From Chondrus crispus (Eukaryota; Rhodophyta; Florideophyceae; Gigartinales; Gigartinaceae): 64,000 nucleotides of DNA. Both the position numbers and the translations under genes were made by a program. This document shows positions 33,390 to 45,426 of the stretch, in pieces (position 1 is the stretch's first letter; every line of letters begins with the position of its first letter). The notes beneath the pieces were generated by a model. The model saw nothing but the letters and a program-made list of their open reading frames with translations. It made no database searches and was not told the DNA's origin. The stretch is taken from positions 222,677-286,676 of the forward strand of contig NW_005178874.1 in assembly GCF_000350225.1 (NCBI RefSeq). Direction: 5' to 3'.

Positions 33390-36300
33390 TGGTACTCTTG
33401 TGGAGGGCCAACGCAGAGACAAGTGCGGGCCCTAACCCTGTTACCTACGATGGGTCGAACGGGTCAGATGTTTCCAAGTTTCTGTTCGTATACGAGAACA
33501 TCATTATGCGCGGCAAGCCTGACGAGGAGAAGGCAGGAGCTATTCTATGCCACCTTGAGGGTGCCGCGTTCGACTATTACTATGAAACGTATAGTCATAA
33601 TGGGAGTCTGACCGAGGCCGCCAGTAACTGGGACGGTGTGAAGAGCGCCCTGTCTGACCGTTTTACGGAGGCACCGAGGCCAGAAGAAAACATCCAGAAG
33701 GCTATGAGTTGCCGACTGGATGGTAAGAACTTGCTTACTTCGATGGATGAAATGGACAAGCTCTACAGAAGGGCTGGTTTCAACGACGAGGCAAAGTACG
33801 GCTTGCTTCGCAATGCCGTAATGGCACATTTGGATGTTGCTCAGTTCGCGATCTATCGTTCTCCGACGACGTATGAAGAACTGATGAAGACCGTGAAGGA
33901 CTTTGCTGCAGGCCGTGACGCCTTCAAGGCGGCGAAAACTGCTGCGCAGTCCGTTGAACCTGTGACGCCTAAGCGCGTACTGGTGCGTTCTGATGTGGAT
34001 CCTCGACAGGAAAAACTGGAGAACAAGGTTGACGCCATCACCAACCAGCTGGCAGAACTATCACTGATGATGAAGAAACGACAGACGCCAGGGGACAGTG
34101 ATACGAGTTGGACATGTTCCTATTGCAAGGAACTAGGGCATTCAGCGACTCGTTGTCGTTCCAACCCACACCGTGATACTCGTTGCCCAACGTGTGGGAA
34201 GATTGGACACACGACGGAGACTTGCTGGTCCCGCTTTGCTAGAAAGAATGTGGCTCATGCACGTCCTCAAGGTAACGCTGGCGCAGGAAGCGCTTATGGC
34301 CCCAAAGCAGGCAGTTCTGCCAACGACGCCGCTGACAAGGCCACCAGAGACTCGAAGCAAGTCACGGTCATAACTGAGACCACCAAGGGAGAATTGGTGG
34401 CAGCTACGAAACGCAACGCCGAAGGAGAGGCCTTGCCGAAGCAGTCGAAGAACCGTGAAGAAGTTTCGATCCCGAGGCTGCTGAATCCCACTCCAGTAGC
34501 TCCTAGGGGAACTATCCCCTGTAATGAGCTGCTGAGAGTGCCGAGAGTGAAGCCTGCAAGCCAGAAGAAGAAGAATGTTTCAAAGAAGGCGGCACTCCAA
34601 GAGCACGTCGGCAAGTACAACGTCGTGTCAGAGCTGGCGAATGCGCCGTCTGGTCTAACATTTGGACAACTTGTCCGTGGAGACGCTGAAGGAGCAAGGA
34701 AGGAAATGAAGCGCCTTCTATCCAGGAGATTAGGGGCGTTCTCGCGGGTTTGCGGGCCACACGGATGTCTTCCCGACGCGTTTTCGGGTAGTTACTGTTC
34801 AAGTTTATGGAACTGATGCTCAAGCAGTACTGGATTCGGGTGCGGTGCCGAACATCATGTCGCCGCACCTCATGAAGAGACTTTCTCTGACGCCAGAGAG
34901 TACGAAGAAACACATCACTGTGGCAGATGGGAAGAGCTCCCCTTGTGTTAGATCACTGCGCCAGGTCCCCGTCTCGTTTGGGGGACTGGTGAGCATGATG
35001 GACTTCCTTGTTGTTACGGGAACACCATACGACGTCATCATGGGGATGCCGACGTTGAAGGAGTTCCAAACGTGCATTGATTTGGGGCAACAGCATGTCC
35101 AAGTGACTGTGGGTGCTGAGACGATTCGACTAAGTCTTGAGATGGATGAAAACCATAAGAAGCCGGGATCCACTACCGACAGTGAGGACTTCACCTCAGA
35201 CTCGGGGGCCGTGCCGGCTGACTCGACTGACACGGATGAAGACTTCGTCCTTTCGCTGCGTGAAAGGGTGCCGTTTGAACCAGACCTTGCCTGGGCGGGA
35301 GCAGTCACTGAGGACGAAGATCCTCATGCTGGACTTCCGGACCTAGCTGGGGAAGGCTCAGAGTACGAGCCGGCGGATGAGAAAGAGAAGAGAGATGAGA
35401 AGGAGAAACTTCTCATGTCTAAGCTGAGCCATATCAGCAGAGAGAACGCCGACCGCATAATATGTTCTATCAAGAGTATGGGAATAGCTGCATGGTCTTT
35501 GGACGACCTCAGGCCGGCAGATGTCCCTGTGTCACATTCTTTTGAGTTAAATGACGACAGACCCATTTCGCACGCCGTTCGGAGGCTCCCTCCGAGACAC
35601 AACGCGGTAGTGCGCGAGGAGATCGAGAAGATGCAGAAGGCAGGGATCATTACCCCCTCTGTAGCACGTTGGTCGTTTCCGGTCGTCATCGCAACGAAGA
35701 AGGACGGGAAACCTCGCTTCTGTGTTGACTACCGCGCGCTTAACCGGGTGATGAAGGCCGACAAGTGGCCGTTGCCCAAAATGGAAGAGATATTCGACGA
35801 CCTTGAAGGAAGCAAAGTGTTCACTACCCTGGACTTTTTCTCGGGTTATTGGCAAGTGCGGATGGCTTCATGGTGAAAAGAACAGACGACGTTTGTCTGT
35901 CGGTACGGGACCTTTCAATTTGAAGTGATGCCATTCGGGCTCATGAACGCTTCTTCAACATTTCAAAGGATGATGGATGGCGTATTCAGAGACCTGCCAT
36001 TCGTCCGAGTGTACCTTGATGACGTGGTCATCTTTTCGAAGTCCTTGGACGTCCATGTTGACCACTTAATTGAAGTGTTCGAGCTGATTGCTCGCAGTGG
36101 ATTGAAGTTGAAGCTTGCGAAGTGTTCCTTCGCGCAATCACAGACCAGACTATTGGGGCACGTCATCGGAAAGAAGGGGATTGAGGTGGATCCAGAGAAG
36201 ACATCGATCATTTTGGGACACCCCCGAGCCGTGCACCAAGACGGAGTTACGAAGCTTCCTTGGGCTAGCGGGGTATTACCGCCGATTCATCCCTAAGTTC

Positions 36301-38117
36301 GCAGAAGTCTCTGCATCGTTGCACGCTGCTACTTCTACCAAAGTCGAATTTGAATTTACGGAAGAGATGCGGACTGCCTTCCAGGAGTTGAAGAAGAGGG
36401 TGACGTCTCCTCCGCTGTTGGCGCTCCCGAAGTTTGACGAACCCTTCGTGGTCGAGACAGATGCATCCAACATGGCAGTGGGAGCAGTTCTGGCTCAGAA
36501 GAAGGAAGACAAGAAGGTTCACCCGATACAATACGCCAGCAGGACGATGACGGAGACTGAGAAGAAGTACCCCACCTGTGAGAGAGAAGCGTTAGCGGTG
36601 ATCTTCGCGCTAAAGAAATTTCGGGTGTATTTGCTCTCAACGCAAAAGTTCAAGTTGATTACGGATCACCAAGCGCTTCAGTATGCGTTCAAAAAGAAGG
36701 ACATCCACGGTAGACTTGCCCGTTGGATGGATTTCCTGGCGGAGCACGAATTCGAGATATTGTACCGCCCCGGCTCAAAGAATTGTGCCGCTGACTTTCT
36801 CTTGCGTCTACGAAAAGACGATGGCAGGCGCGAGGAGGATGAAGGGACCTGGTATGTGCTGCCGCTTTTGCGAAAGGAGATATACTGGAAGACATGGAAC
36901 CTCATGTGCGGGACACGTACCGTTATCTCGAAGGAGAAGAGATGGTTGAGCAAGATGCTGCGCAGAGGCGCAGAATCAAGAAGAACTCCAGGCGGTTCCT
37001 CGCCTGGAACGGAAGGCTGTTTCGCAGGATGAAGAATGGGATCAGAACAATCCCTTCTCGGGGGACTCGACTGCAGATATTGCGGTCGCTGCATGACGAC
37101 ATTGGCCACTGGGACGCTACGGCTACGAAGCAGTTCGTCCTTGACAGGTACTGGTGGCCGGGAGTTCATGGTGATATCTACGCCTACGTTCGTGGATGCG
37201 AAGGCTGCCAAAAGGCTGCGCCCATCCCGACGTACAAAAGCACGGCGGTGATACCAGTCTCTCAGCTCTTTGAGACATTCTCGATAGACTTTGCGGGACC
37301 CCTTCCCAAGGCGAAGAATGGAAAACGTTACATTCTGATAGCGGTCGAACATCTGACTGGTTGGCCCCTGGCTTGGGCAACCGAGACCGCTACGTCTGCG
37401 GAAGTTGTCAAGGTCGTGGAGAAGGAGATCATCCATTCGTTTAGTCCCCCTCGGACCATAGTCTCAGATAACGCAACATGTTTCAGCGCGACAGCGTTGA
37501 AGAACTTCATGGTACAAATGGGGATTTCATGGAAACCGGTCCTCGCCTATGCTCCTATGTCCAACGGAAAAGCGGAGCGTATGGTCGGGACCATCAAGCG
37601 TTCAATTCGGAAGACTCTGTTGGGACAGGGCGCCGCTAGCCACAAGTGGGAATCAGCGCTGAAGCAGATCCTGTACGGATACCGCCGACGCCGGCTGTCG
37701 GACGGGTTCTCCCCGTTTGAGCTGATGTATGGAGTAAAGCCGCCCGCGCAACCCCAGACCGAACTGAATCAAATCCGGTGGGGCGGCGTTGAGGCGCGCA
37801 ACTTGGAACTGTTAGCGACGCTCGCGCTCCGATCGACGAGGGCGGCTAAACAGTTGGAAAAGAGGAGCAAGAGAATGACAGTTGTGTCGCCACGCCAGTT
37901 CGACGTACACGATCAAGTTCTGGTCGCCCGAGGAACAGCCCTAGGAGGGTTACAGAAGTGGCCCCTAGAGGAGTCGAAGTACTACGGCCCATGCCGGGTA
38001 GTACGAGCCAAGCACCCGCGGTACACACTCGTGTCGCCGGGATTGCGCTACAGTCGACGGGATATACATGCAAGACGTTTAATCCCTTTTATTCAGAAAC
38101 CCGCACATCTGATGTAG
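33389..38117 (+). pseudogene. gypsy gag-pol region, element 3
   Basis: Gag opens at the LTR edge with MVLLWRANAETSAGPN and includes two zinc knuckles, CSYCKELGHSATRC and CPTCGKIGHTTETC, near 34.1-34.2 kb. Protease has AVLDSGAVPNIMSPHL near 34.8 kb. Reverse transcriptase spans about 35.5-36.2 kb (RFCVDYRALNRVMKADKWPL, FVRVYLDDVVIFSKS). RNase H follows (PFVVETDASNMAVGAVLAQK) and integrase runs from about 37.0 to 38.1 kb (FSIDFAGPLPKAKNGKRY, TIVSDNATCFS, YAPMSNGKAERMVG), ending HARRLIPFIQKPAHLM with no chromodomain visible. The region is broken in several places. Confidence 0.88.
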
Positions 38118-38587
38118 GTGTGATGCATTTTAATATTTCGCATGTACTAGATTGAAGGCGGTTGAGATTGATTTCGTTTCTTATGCATGAACTATCAGTG
38201 TTTGCTGCTTGAAGAACCCCTACGCACGGCAATTACCTTGCCATGGGAGGATTTGGGGCCACGATTTCCTCGGCGAACCTTTTTGGATTTCCTCTCCCGG
38301 CCGGGACTCTGATTGGCGTCGCTACGCTGCCGGGTTGTTCGGCGCAAGAGACGCACATCATCGAAGTACTGGAACTTTGTCGGATCGGCGGCGGGACAGC
38401 ACAAGCGAAGAGAAGTGGCCTTGAGCTGCATGGCAAAACGTTCTGCGCAATCGTAGATCAGCGCCGGTTCCGTCCGTGCGTCAATGCAGACGGCGTGTTG
38501 GAGATGATTAACGTCGGTGATGCGAAGATCGTAGACACCCGCTGGCTCCCGCGGCAGACGAAGTAACCAGCTAACAGCAGAGCTGCG
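38118..38587. other. Element 3 untranslated/accessory segment
   Basis: Between integrase and the antisense region. A plus-strand frame of about 107 codons (38243-38566, MGGFGATISSANLFGF...) has plausible composition but no family, and minus-strand frames overlap it. I cannot say which strand, if either, is coding. Confidence 0.35.
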
Positions 38588-39667
38588 CTACAGAGGGAGT
38601 CTGGAGCTGGATCTCCCTTGGATGAAAGCCCCCGGCGGTGGGGCCACATGATCAAGAGAAACTGTTCCGTGGTGATCTGCTCTGATTACCCTCTGAATGT
38701 GCTTAAAGTGGTGCACGCTCGGGGAATAGTCCATCTGACGCTCGAACGCGGCGACTCGGGCCGCTTCCGCCACCCATAGGCGGTCAGCAGCACCGCGACC
38801 AACGACAAGGAACATAGCGTTGCAGACCGCAGACCGGATGCACAAGACGGTATTGTCTTGGAACGCTACGGTCCGGGACGTGCAAAGGTACCGGGAAGCG
38901 AGTGGGGAGACGTCGCGTGACATAGAAAAGTTCACTCGCTTCCTCTTCCCTCTATTCTGGCTACACCAATTGTCGATAGCCAGAATAGCGTCCATACGCG
39001 TTGAGCACTCCTTACCGAAGGAAGAGTTGAAGCCCCGGCGGGCAGTGCCGTTCGCAGAGGGCACGCGATCGAAGGTCATTGTGTAGAGAAGTATCATGTA
39101 CTTCTCTGGACTCCCCTCTCCGACGGCGTAGTAGCAACCCTTGACCTCGCCGTTACCGCCATCAGAGCACCAGACAAATTCGACGACCCACTCTGGGTCG
39201 TCGCAGCAGGTGTACTCCGTCCCGTCTCTGTGGCTCTCGGTGAGCCCCAGCCGTTAGCAGCGGTCGGAGGTGAACCATGCCTTGCAAGCGAGGCGGGCCG
39301 ATACGAAGGCCAACACATGGGCCCCGAAGAGAAGCCGGGCCCCGGCGGCAGATACGGCCGCTACGACGGACGCCCGGTTGCCCACTTCCTTATATTTGAT
39401 TCGGAAAGAACCATCTCCTACTTGGTACCGAAGCGCGGAGACGTCGGAACGTCCCGCGTGCTCCCAAAGGTCAGGGAGATGTTCGGCATTACTTGGGTCT
39501 TCGAAGTCGATGAAGGGGCAATTCAAGCCATGAGACGCCCTTTCGGTGACGTCCTGGCCGTTCTCTCGCCACACGCCCGCTGAACGGCGGGCGGCCGTAG
39601 TGGCGATAGCGCGGCGTGGTACCTTCCCGCCGGTGGAAGCTCTCGCCGTCTGCTTGGTTCGAGCCAT
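38588..39667 (-). other. Antisense accessory region with histone H3-like tail
   Basis: Inside gypsy element 3, on the strand opposite gag-pol. The region opens with ATG and then ARTKQTAR-A-STGGK-V-PR-..., which aligns without gaps to the histone H3 tail. In H3 numbering, residues 1-8, 10-14, 16-17, 21-22, 24-26 and 28-29 are identical (22 of 29). K4, K14, R2, R8, R17 and R26 are kept; position 9 is Ala, 18 Arg, 23 Thr and 27 Arg. No histone fold follows. Instead comes an unrelated stretch (CPFIDFEDPSNAEHLPDLWE, DGSFRIKYKEVG, then DPEWVVEFVWCSDGGNGEV, KGCYYAVGEGSPEKYMILLY, and a basic patch NRGKRKRVNF). The region is largely open, with about one break. I know of no standard LTR-element protein with this design. 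Resemblance by chance at this length is very unlikely. Confidence 0.8.
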
Positions 39668-40108
39668 AGTGCGCACAGAGAGTACCGCCCGAAGGACCAC
39701 AGAGCTCCCGTGCGCGGCTCGAGACGCTGTGCGTTTCCGAGAAGTCCCAAAACGGGAACGACTAGAAACGGAGCCTCAGGCGACGCGCAGAGCACGCGGC
39801 CTGAGTCTCAGACGACGATTGACGTCAGGGAACACAGTCCCGGGCGACGTGGAGACCACGCGGCCCGAGACTGACGCAAAGCTTACGTTGAGCAACCAGA
39901 ATTCGGGCGACGCAGATGAAGCGCGGCTTGAAATTGACTGTTAGAAGTCCGACGGCGACAGAGACGCGAAGAGGCAGGGAGAGTGCAGTTCAGTGGCAAG
40001 GTGGAAAGACGGTGGCCGGGGGGGGGGCCAGAGCGGTCACGCAAGGAAGTGGGGCCAGTATATTTACGTGCAACGGCAGACCCGTGGTCTGCCCTGACGA
40101 GGGGGTCA

Positions 40109-40374
40109 TGTGAGACATTTTTAGGGAAAAATTGCATTTTACTATAGAGGGAGATTTTATTCTGTAGTCCGAGATTTTATTTGAATTTTAGAGAGGCGCA
40201 CGCGGACGGCCCGGCGGAATCCGGGCCGGATGCGTGGACGCTTCTGGAAGGAATTTCGTAGAAATAAAAGAGAGAGGGTGACGGGCGCTGGGGGGAAGGG
40301 GGGAGGACACTCGGCCAACCCTCACCGCGAACGGCACGCTCCCCAGAACCGCCTCCCCCATTTCACCGACAACA
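40109..40374 (+). repeat. LTR of gypsy element 3 (right)
   Basis: Partner of 33124-33389. Ends GACAACA, followed by the second GTACT target copy. Confidence 0.92.
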
Positions 40375-40449
40375 GTACTGTACACGTGTACGTAAGGGTC
40401 AGAGGGGGATCTCCCCCTATGACGCGGCTAATGACGCGGACGCGGCTAA

Positions 40450-40870
40450 AGTTGCCGCATCGCCAACTCTTTTTTCGGAACCGCCTCCGCCCAACTCTTT
40501 TTTCCGAACCGCCTAAAATCGTTGGAAAGCTCATGACCTCCCATACCTGAACATGGAGTGAAAGAGGTGCCTGTTTTGCAGAGAAAGCGGCGGCGCGCGG
40601 TTTTGTGTTTTTGACAAAAAAACTATCTCCTATTTCACGAAACAGGGGTATGAGGCCGTTCCGAAAAAAGAGTTGGCGGTGCCAGCACCCGAGCACCCTG
40701 GCATTTGGCATGACTGGATTGGTTGAATGGGAGGAAAGCATTTCCAATATGTTTTTATAACCAATCCATTCATGCCAAATGTTAGGGTCCTCAGGTGCTG
40801 GCACCACCCGCTCTTCGTTCGGAAAGAGGGCCGTTTCAGGGCCGTTCCGAATGAGGCGGTTAGGGTCCTT
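40450..40870. mobile_element. Foldback structure (inverted repeats)
   Basis: Two nested inverted pairs: AACTCTTTTTTCGGAACCGCC (near 40468, and again near 40494) against CCGTTCCGAAAAAAGAGTTG (near 40656); and GGTGCCAGCACC...GGCATTTGGCATG...ATTGGTTGAATG (from about 40677) against its inverse (to about 40806). No coding. A foldback-type non-autonomous element or a collapsed pair of inverted copies. Confidence 0.6.
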
Positions 40871-41310
40871 CGATCGTTTCGCAATGAGCTCTGAGAGCCT
40901 TTTTTTTTTGGAGCTCCATTCACAATAACACGTGTCTTCTATGTACACGTGTCTCTTGACGAAAACATCACCAAGAACAACAGCCGACCTGCCTTCTTCC
41001 CAGCACCGCATGCAAAACACTTCAACGCGTGCCATGCAAACACCGCAACAAACGCAACCTGCTTGCCTCATTCAAAATTCACTTCCTGCATATGCCGAAC
41101 ACATCATTGTGTGCCCGGCCTGTTCCAACACGTCTCACTCACCATTGTCATGCATCGTGCTCCTTGCCCAACCCTTTTTAACTACTTCGCCTGCACCCAC
41201 CCTCACTTTTCTTCGCACAAACATTTCTACAGGGTGTGTGGCCCCTATTCTTTTTGAAACACAAGCATGCAATATGGAAACGTCGACTACCTCATATAAT
41301 CCTTCATCCT
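40871..41310. other. Intergenic, no gene seen
   Basis: CA/TC-rich, with unremarkable short frames. Confidence 0.4.
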
Positions 41311-41500
41311 TTTCATTATGGCACCCTACTCGTGTTGTCGACCACTTCGTATAATCCTTTTCATTATGGCACCCTACTCGTGTTGTCGACCACTTCGTAT
41401 AATCCTTTTCATTATCGCACCCTACTCGTGCTGTCGACCACCTCGCATAATGTTTTTCATTATCCCTCCTTACTCGTGCTGTCGACTTACATTCCGACTC
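41311..41500. repeat. 48-bp tandem repeat, about 4 units
   Basis: Units contain TTTCATTATGGCACCCTACT and GTGTTGTCGACCACTTCGTA; starts at 41311, 41359 and every 48 bp after, with the last unit more diverged. 48 is a multiple of three, so both strands stay open across it; I do not call the resulting frames genes. Confidence 0.88.
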
Positions 41501-42738
41501 ACACTCCACTCCTTGTTTCCTCTGAATCAGACCAGAAACCATTCGCACTCATGCCGACAACAGCACTTACACTATTTCTCACTCCATGCCTTTACTTTAC
41601 TTTGGCAATCTCGAGTCCTCGCGCATTATTGATACAGTATATGAAACATTCAAATACGGTGCCCACTCTTTCATCCCCACATCATAACCCTCCCTTTCCT
41701 TTTCCTAAATAAATATAAAAGCATCGTAGCGAGCGCGGGCATTCTACTGCTGGCAGTGTCCTGCATTGTCTGTAAGGAGGAGGCTTTTATTTAGCAATGG
41801 AGTGATATCAATACAAAAAGTGGGCTCCACTTCTTTTTTCACTGAACTGCTACCTTACAAATTTGCCTTGTTTATGCTTTCAGTCAGGGCATGAAGATCT
41901 GGCTCACTAGACACACAATGCATTGTGAAAGAAGAAAGATGTTCTTGTCAACGCTGCCCTGTCAAACTGGTGGGGGAATTGCCTTACAGGTAGAGACAAA
42001 TTTCTACGGCACACGTTCAATTGTTTCATTTGAGGCAGCCTTTGGCTGTTACGAACGATTTACGCATTGCTCATTGGAATCTACCTACACACTGTACTAA
42101 GTCACCATGCACTAACAGCAATACTAGCATTGCTGGACCACGTACAATACACCTGACTTGTCCATGGTCACAAGTCGTCAGTTGTCAAGAACAGTTCCTA
42201 GAAAAAGCCTGACCATGGATGGATTCGCATAGAGTATGCGCCGGCTATGCCACGCACACCCTGATTCACAGAATCATAACTTCAAAACATGCGCATCTTT
42301 ATATTGTATGAAAGATATTTCTGTCCGGAGGAGGATTAAGGTATGGTCAATATGAATCACTTGTGTCGGGAAACAGGCGTCTTCCCTCTTTGATTGAAGG
42401 GGATCTCCAATGCGAGGGAACGACGGTATATGTCGTAAGATACTGAACATAACTCGGCACGCTTCAACTTTCACAGTCGCATCACGCCTAAACTTTTTGT
42501 AAGTTCGCCGGTAACGCTCCCTGCACCGGGTCTCTATATTTGTGCAGGTGCGATGCTAGTTCGGAAGGGCCACTGTTTTTCGATGCATCCATCCTTAGCG
42601 TGCAGATCTATGGAGCTGAAATGAAGCGCAAGATACCTTCACCCTCGCATGGAACAAGCCATGCCTCCTTGTGTGCCCTCCTTCTTTAAATTACTAAACG
42701 TTACAAATTAAAATACTTGAATCAAAACTGTCATGTGA
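41501..42738. other. Intergenic, no gene seen
   Basis: Low coding signal on both strands. Near 42274-42480 a minus-strand frame of 66 codons is the longest; no family. Confidence 0.4.
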
Positions 42739-43569
42739 TTACGCGTGTGACATTTCCGGCAGGTCGCACATAGCCGATACACGCCTGGCGTTCACGGAGA
42801 CCGAAACCCTGCACGTGGTCAAACTCGAAGACCCTTGTGCTAGCACCTCATGTCGCCCTCTGCTCCACCCGACCTTCCGACACGAAAACTCGCCCGCATA
42901 AGGAAGAACGTTGGGCGCGAGGACATTAAAATGCATCGGATGTTGCGGTATACTTGTAATATGTCGGCAGCGACATCTCTCTTCCCGCGACGTGTTGCAA
43001 GTGCCGCATCGACTTTGCGTTTCTTTACAAATAGTGGCATGGACAAGCGCATTCAGTAAAACGGCGGAGGAAATGGTGTCGCCTGCGACGGCTCGACGGA
43101 ATGGCTCCGCGCGAAACTTTAAAGTGACGAGTGTGCGACCTTGTACAAATGAGTTGCTCATAAATGTCGCAGTGATGCGATCCTTGTGAGAGAGGCGTGA
43201 GACAGAGAGAATGCTGGTGGAGACGTTGTCAAAGACAAATTTAGAGCATACAACGAATTGGCGCCGGTTTGATTTGGTGACAAGTTGGAGGCGGAGACCG
43301 ACAGTGAGATGTTCGTTGGAGAAGAGCGGGAGAAGCGCGATATGATGTTGCGATGGGGGGAAGGTGGATTCTGAGGGAAAATTAAGATCCATAAGAGGGG
43401 CGCATGCTTTCTGTAGACCGGTGACGACGTCGTTGATGGGAAGCGGGTCGGAGACGAAGAGGAAGTTTGCGACCCACGCGTAGCGGTTTGGGAAAGAAAA
43501 TGCTTCGCGAAGAAGGGCGAGGAGGGAATCGTACGGGGAAGCTGACGAGGAAGCTATAGAAGATATCAT
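42739..43569 (-). CDS. Hypothetical protein with Cys cluster
   Basis: A 276-residue frame if the start is MISSIASSSASPYDSLLALL; the frame is open for a further 52 codons upstream, but those read like leader sequence. The first two thirds look like a folded globular protein (LREAFSFPNRYAWVANFLFV, HHIALLPLFSNEHLTVGLRL, RRQFVVCSKFVFDNVSTSIL). The last third has a cysteine cluster, CGTCNTSREERCRCRH, that could bind zinc, then a basic tail. I recognise no family. Composition and length argue for a real gene; nothing confirms it. It is isolated, with over 2 kb of non-coding DNA before it. Confidence 0.45.
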   Translation of the reverse strand: MISSIASSSASPYDSLLALLREAFSFPNRYAWVANFLFVSDPLPINDVVTGLQKACAPLMDLNFPSESTFPPSQHHIALLPLFSNEHLTVGLRLQLVTKSNRRQFVVCSKFVFDNVSTSILSVSRLSHKDRITATFMSNSFVQGRTLVTLKFRAEPFRRAVAGDTISSAVLLNALVHATICKETQSRCGTCNTSREERCRCRHITSIPQHPMHFNVLAPNVLPYAGEFSCRKVGWSRGRHEVLAQGSSSLTTCRVSVSVNARRVSAMCDLPEMSHA

Positions 43570-43725
43570 GGGAGGATACAGAAAGAGGGAAATTTGTAAC
43601 TGAAAAAGACGAGGTTGGATCGGGTTGATATACTGAATAGAGTTGACCGGGGCATTGCCCTTTTGGGTTGGTCCCAGGTTTCCACGAAGATTCGAAATCA
43701 TGTAACTAGCGTTGAAACAGATCAC

Positions 43726-45407
43726 CGTCTAGAAAATTCTTATGCCATCATGTTCTTCCTCATGCAGTTTTGCCCAACAAGAATGTCAAACTGCAGACGT
43801 GGGGAAAGCTTTAAAAGGTGGGGACTGATATTGCAGTGGCACTTTCACAGCCTAGAAGTATTGAAAATTATTTCATTTATGTTACTCAAAATTTTACCAT
43901 GTCGCGCCTTGTGATTGGACAGTCGCCCGAGAAGAGAAAGGTAAACATGGTACTGAGAACACCGCTGGTGCGTTCTGAAATGAGAGCACAAACAAATCAA
44001 CAGTGCGCTGTAGCTACAAAAGGCATGTGCTGTATCGCTCTGGCACAGCGCAGCTTCCTCGTATGCTCCAGCGTTGTTTCCTAATCGAACTAATCGATCG
44101 TCAGGAAGAGCATCCGCATGGACTCACGTATGGAACGTATCTCCAGCTTAAGACGCGGACACTTTAGTGAGAGTTGAGACCATTTAAGTAGAGACGATGC
44201 CGGAGAAAAGATTAGTGACTAATAAAGATCCTCCTCCCCGGAAATCTCCATCTGCATGTACCCAGTTGCCGTACTGTACCGTTCTGTTATGGGAATGCGT
44301 CTTTCCGTCTTTATAGCTTTCCTCACTGGTTGTTTCTTCCCACAATATGGCGCATTTGCAGTGTCCTCGTATGATCATTTTTTGAAGACCCCTGTTGTCA
44401 TCGACGTGTTAATGCTCTCACCAATGTTGACAAAAAGAATTTGCGCTTTCTTTTGCAGGCCGGGCCAAAGAAGGATCCAATTTGAATGAGTTATGATATG
44501 CCAGTACACAGCTCAGCTCCGAATTATCAAGTCACGTGACCAGCTAAGAAACGCTCGCTTCTGTTGTGACTTCTCCTGGGCGCTGGACTGAATCGATTAC
44601 TGCGTAGGCCTCCCCCTCCTCGCTCAGTGACCATGCGTCACCCCTCGCCCAGTTGAGAAATTAGAGGAAGCATGGAATGGAGTTACAGTATCATGCGGGC
44701 CAGAGACGCCTAGCCTGTTCAATCTGAGTGGGGTACGGTATACTTTACTGCAACGGAAAAAAACGTTAATCCACCTCAGCAACCTCGTTTCCGGCCAACC
44801 GTCTCACCCCAGCTATTTCAACGCGCCTGTATCGTACAGCACAGTATGTACTGAAGGGTACCGTAGATCAGTCAACTAATTTTTGCAGTAATATTTACAT
44901 TTTCTGGGCGTTTACATCGCTCTGCATCTCGGTTGGATACGGCCAACCAAGGATCGTAAGATGTCCCGCAGTCCGTTCCCTTCTAGAAACTCAATTGATA
45001 CTATTTTCGCTCACCAAGACTTTATCCTCCATCACAAAAAAAACACACTTGCTCGATACGGCTTGCACAATTGAGGATTTTCCCCAAAATGTTTGCGACG
45101 AATACTGCTTTGCCTGTGGCCGGTCTGTCGAAGAGGACCATAGGTGCAAACGTGTGAAAAAAGGCCAAATGAAAACCGCCATGTTCCTGTTGCCGTTGCC
45201 GTTGAATTTTTTGAACCCAACCGCTTGATTCATTCAACTGAGTTACACGAGACTTTTCATAAAGAGCATCATTACTACTGCGGTGCTGTCAATTCCAAAA
45301 TTGTTAGACATCCTGCATATCTGCCCAGCACCTCTCCATTTTGACAGCAAAGCGCGAGTTATGGCAGACTGTAATATGACGACTTTTGCAACTTGAACAG
45401 TACTGTA
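43726..45407. other. Intergenic, with a faint P-loop-like relic
   Basis: No intact gene. At about 45022-45237 (minus) a short frame reads FHTFAPMVLF...GKAVFVANILGKILN, which faintly recalls the P-loop start of packaging-ATPase-like proteins carried by virus-like elements. The match is too short to trust. A 77-codon plus-strand frame at 44256 has a hydrophobic start but nothing else. Confidence 0.3.
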
Positions 45408-45426
45408 CAGGGGGGGGTCGCGATAT

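Larger units (their letters stand above)
33124..40374 (+). mobile_element. Ty3/gypsy element 3, full length, broken
   Basis: A 7.25-kb element with 266-bp LTRs and a 5-bp target duplication (GTACT at 33119-33123 and 40375-40379). Parts: gag with two CCHC knuckles, protease, reverse transcriptase with a YLDD box, RNase H, integrase in the gypsy order, then about 2 kb between integrase and the 3' LTR that carries an antisense accessory region with a histone H3-like start. Pol has several breaks (roughly four or five). About 98% LTR identity makes it young but older than copia element 1. Confidence 0.92.

Noticed and set aside
39254-39667. The H3-like start as a host histone H3 gene or pseudogene
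   Set aside because: No histone-fold sequence follows the tail, and it lies wholly inside an LTR element with intact ends; a captured tail explains it better.
41236-41712. A 158-codon frame with YGTLLVLSTTSYNP repeats
   Set aside because: It is the 48-bp tandem repeat translated; both strands are open for the same reason.
45022-45237. Relic of a virus-like packaging ATPase
   Set aside because: About 40 residues vaguely recall a P-loop region; no neighbouring virus-like genes and no terminal repeats. Too weak to claim.
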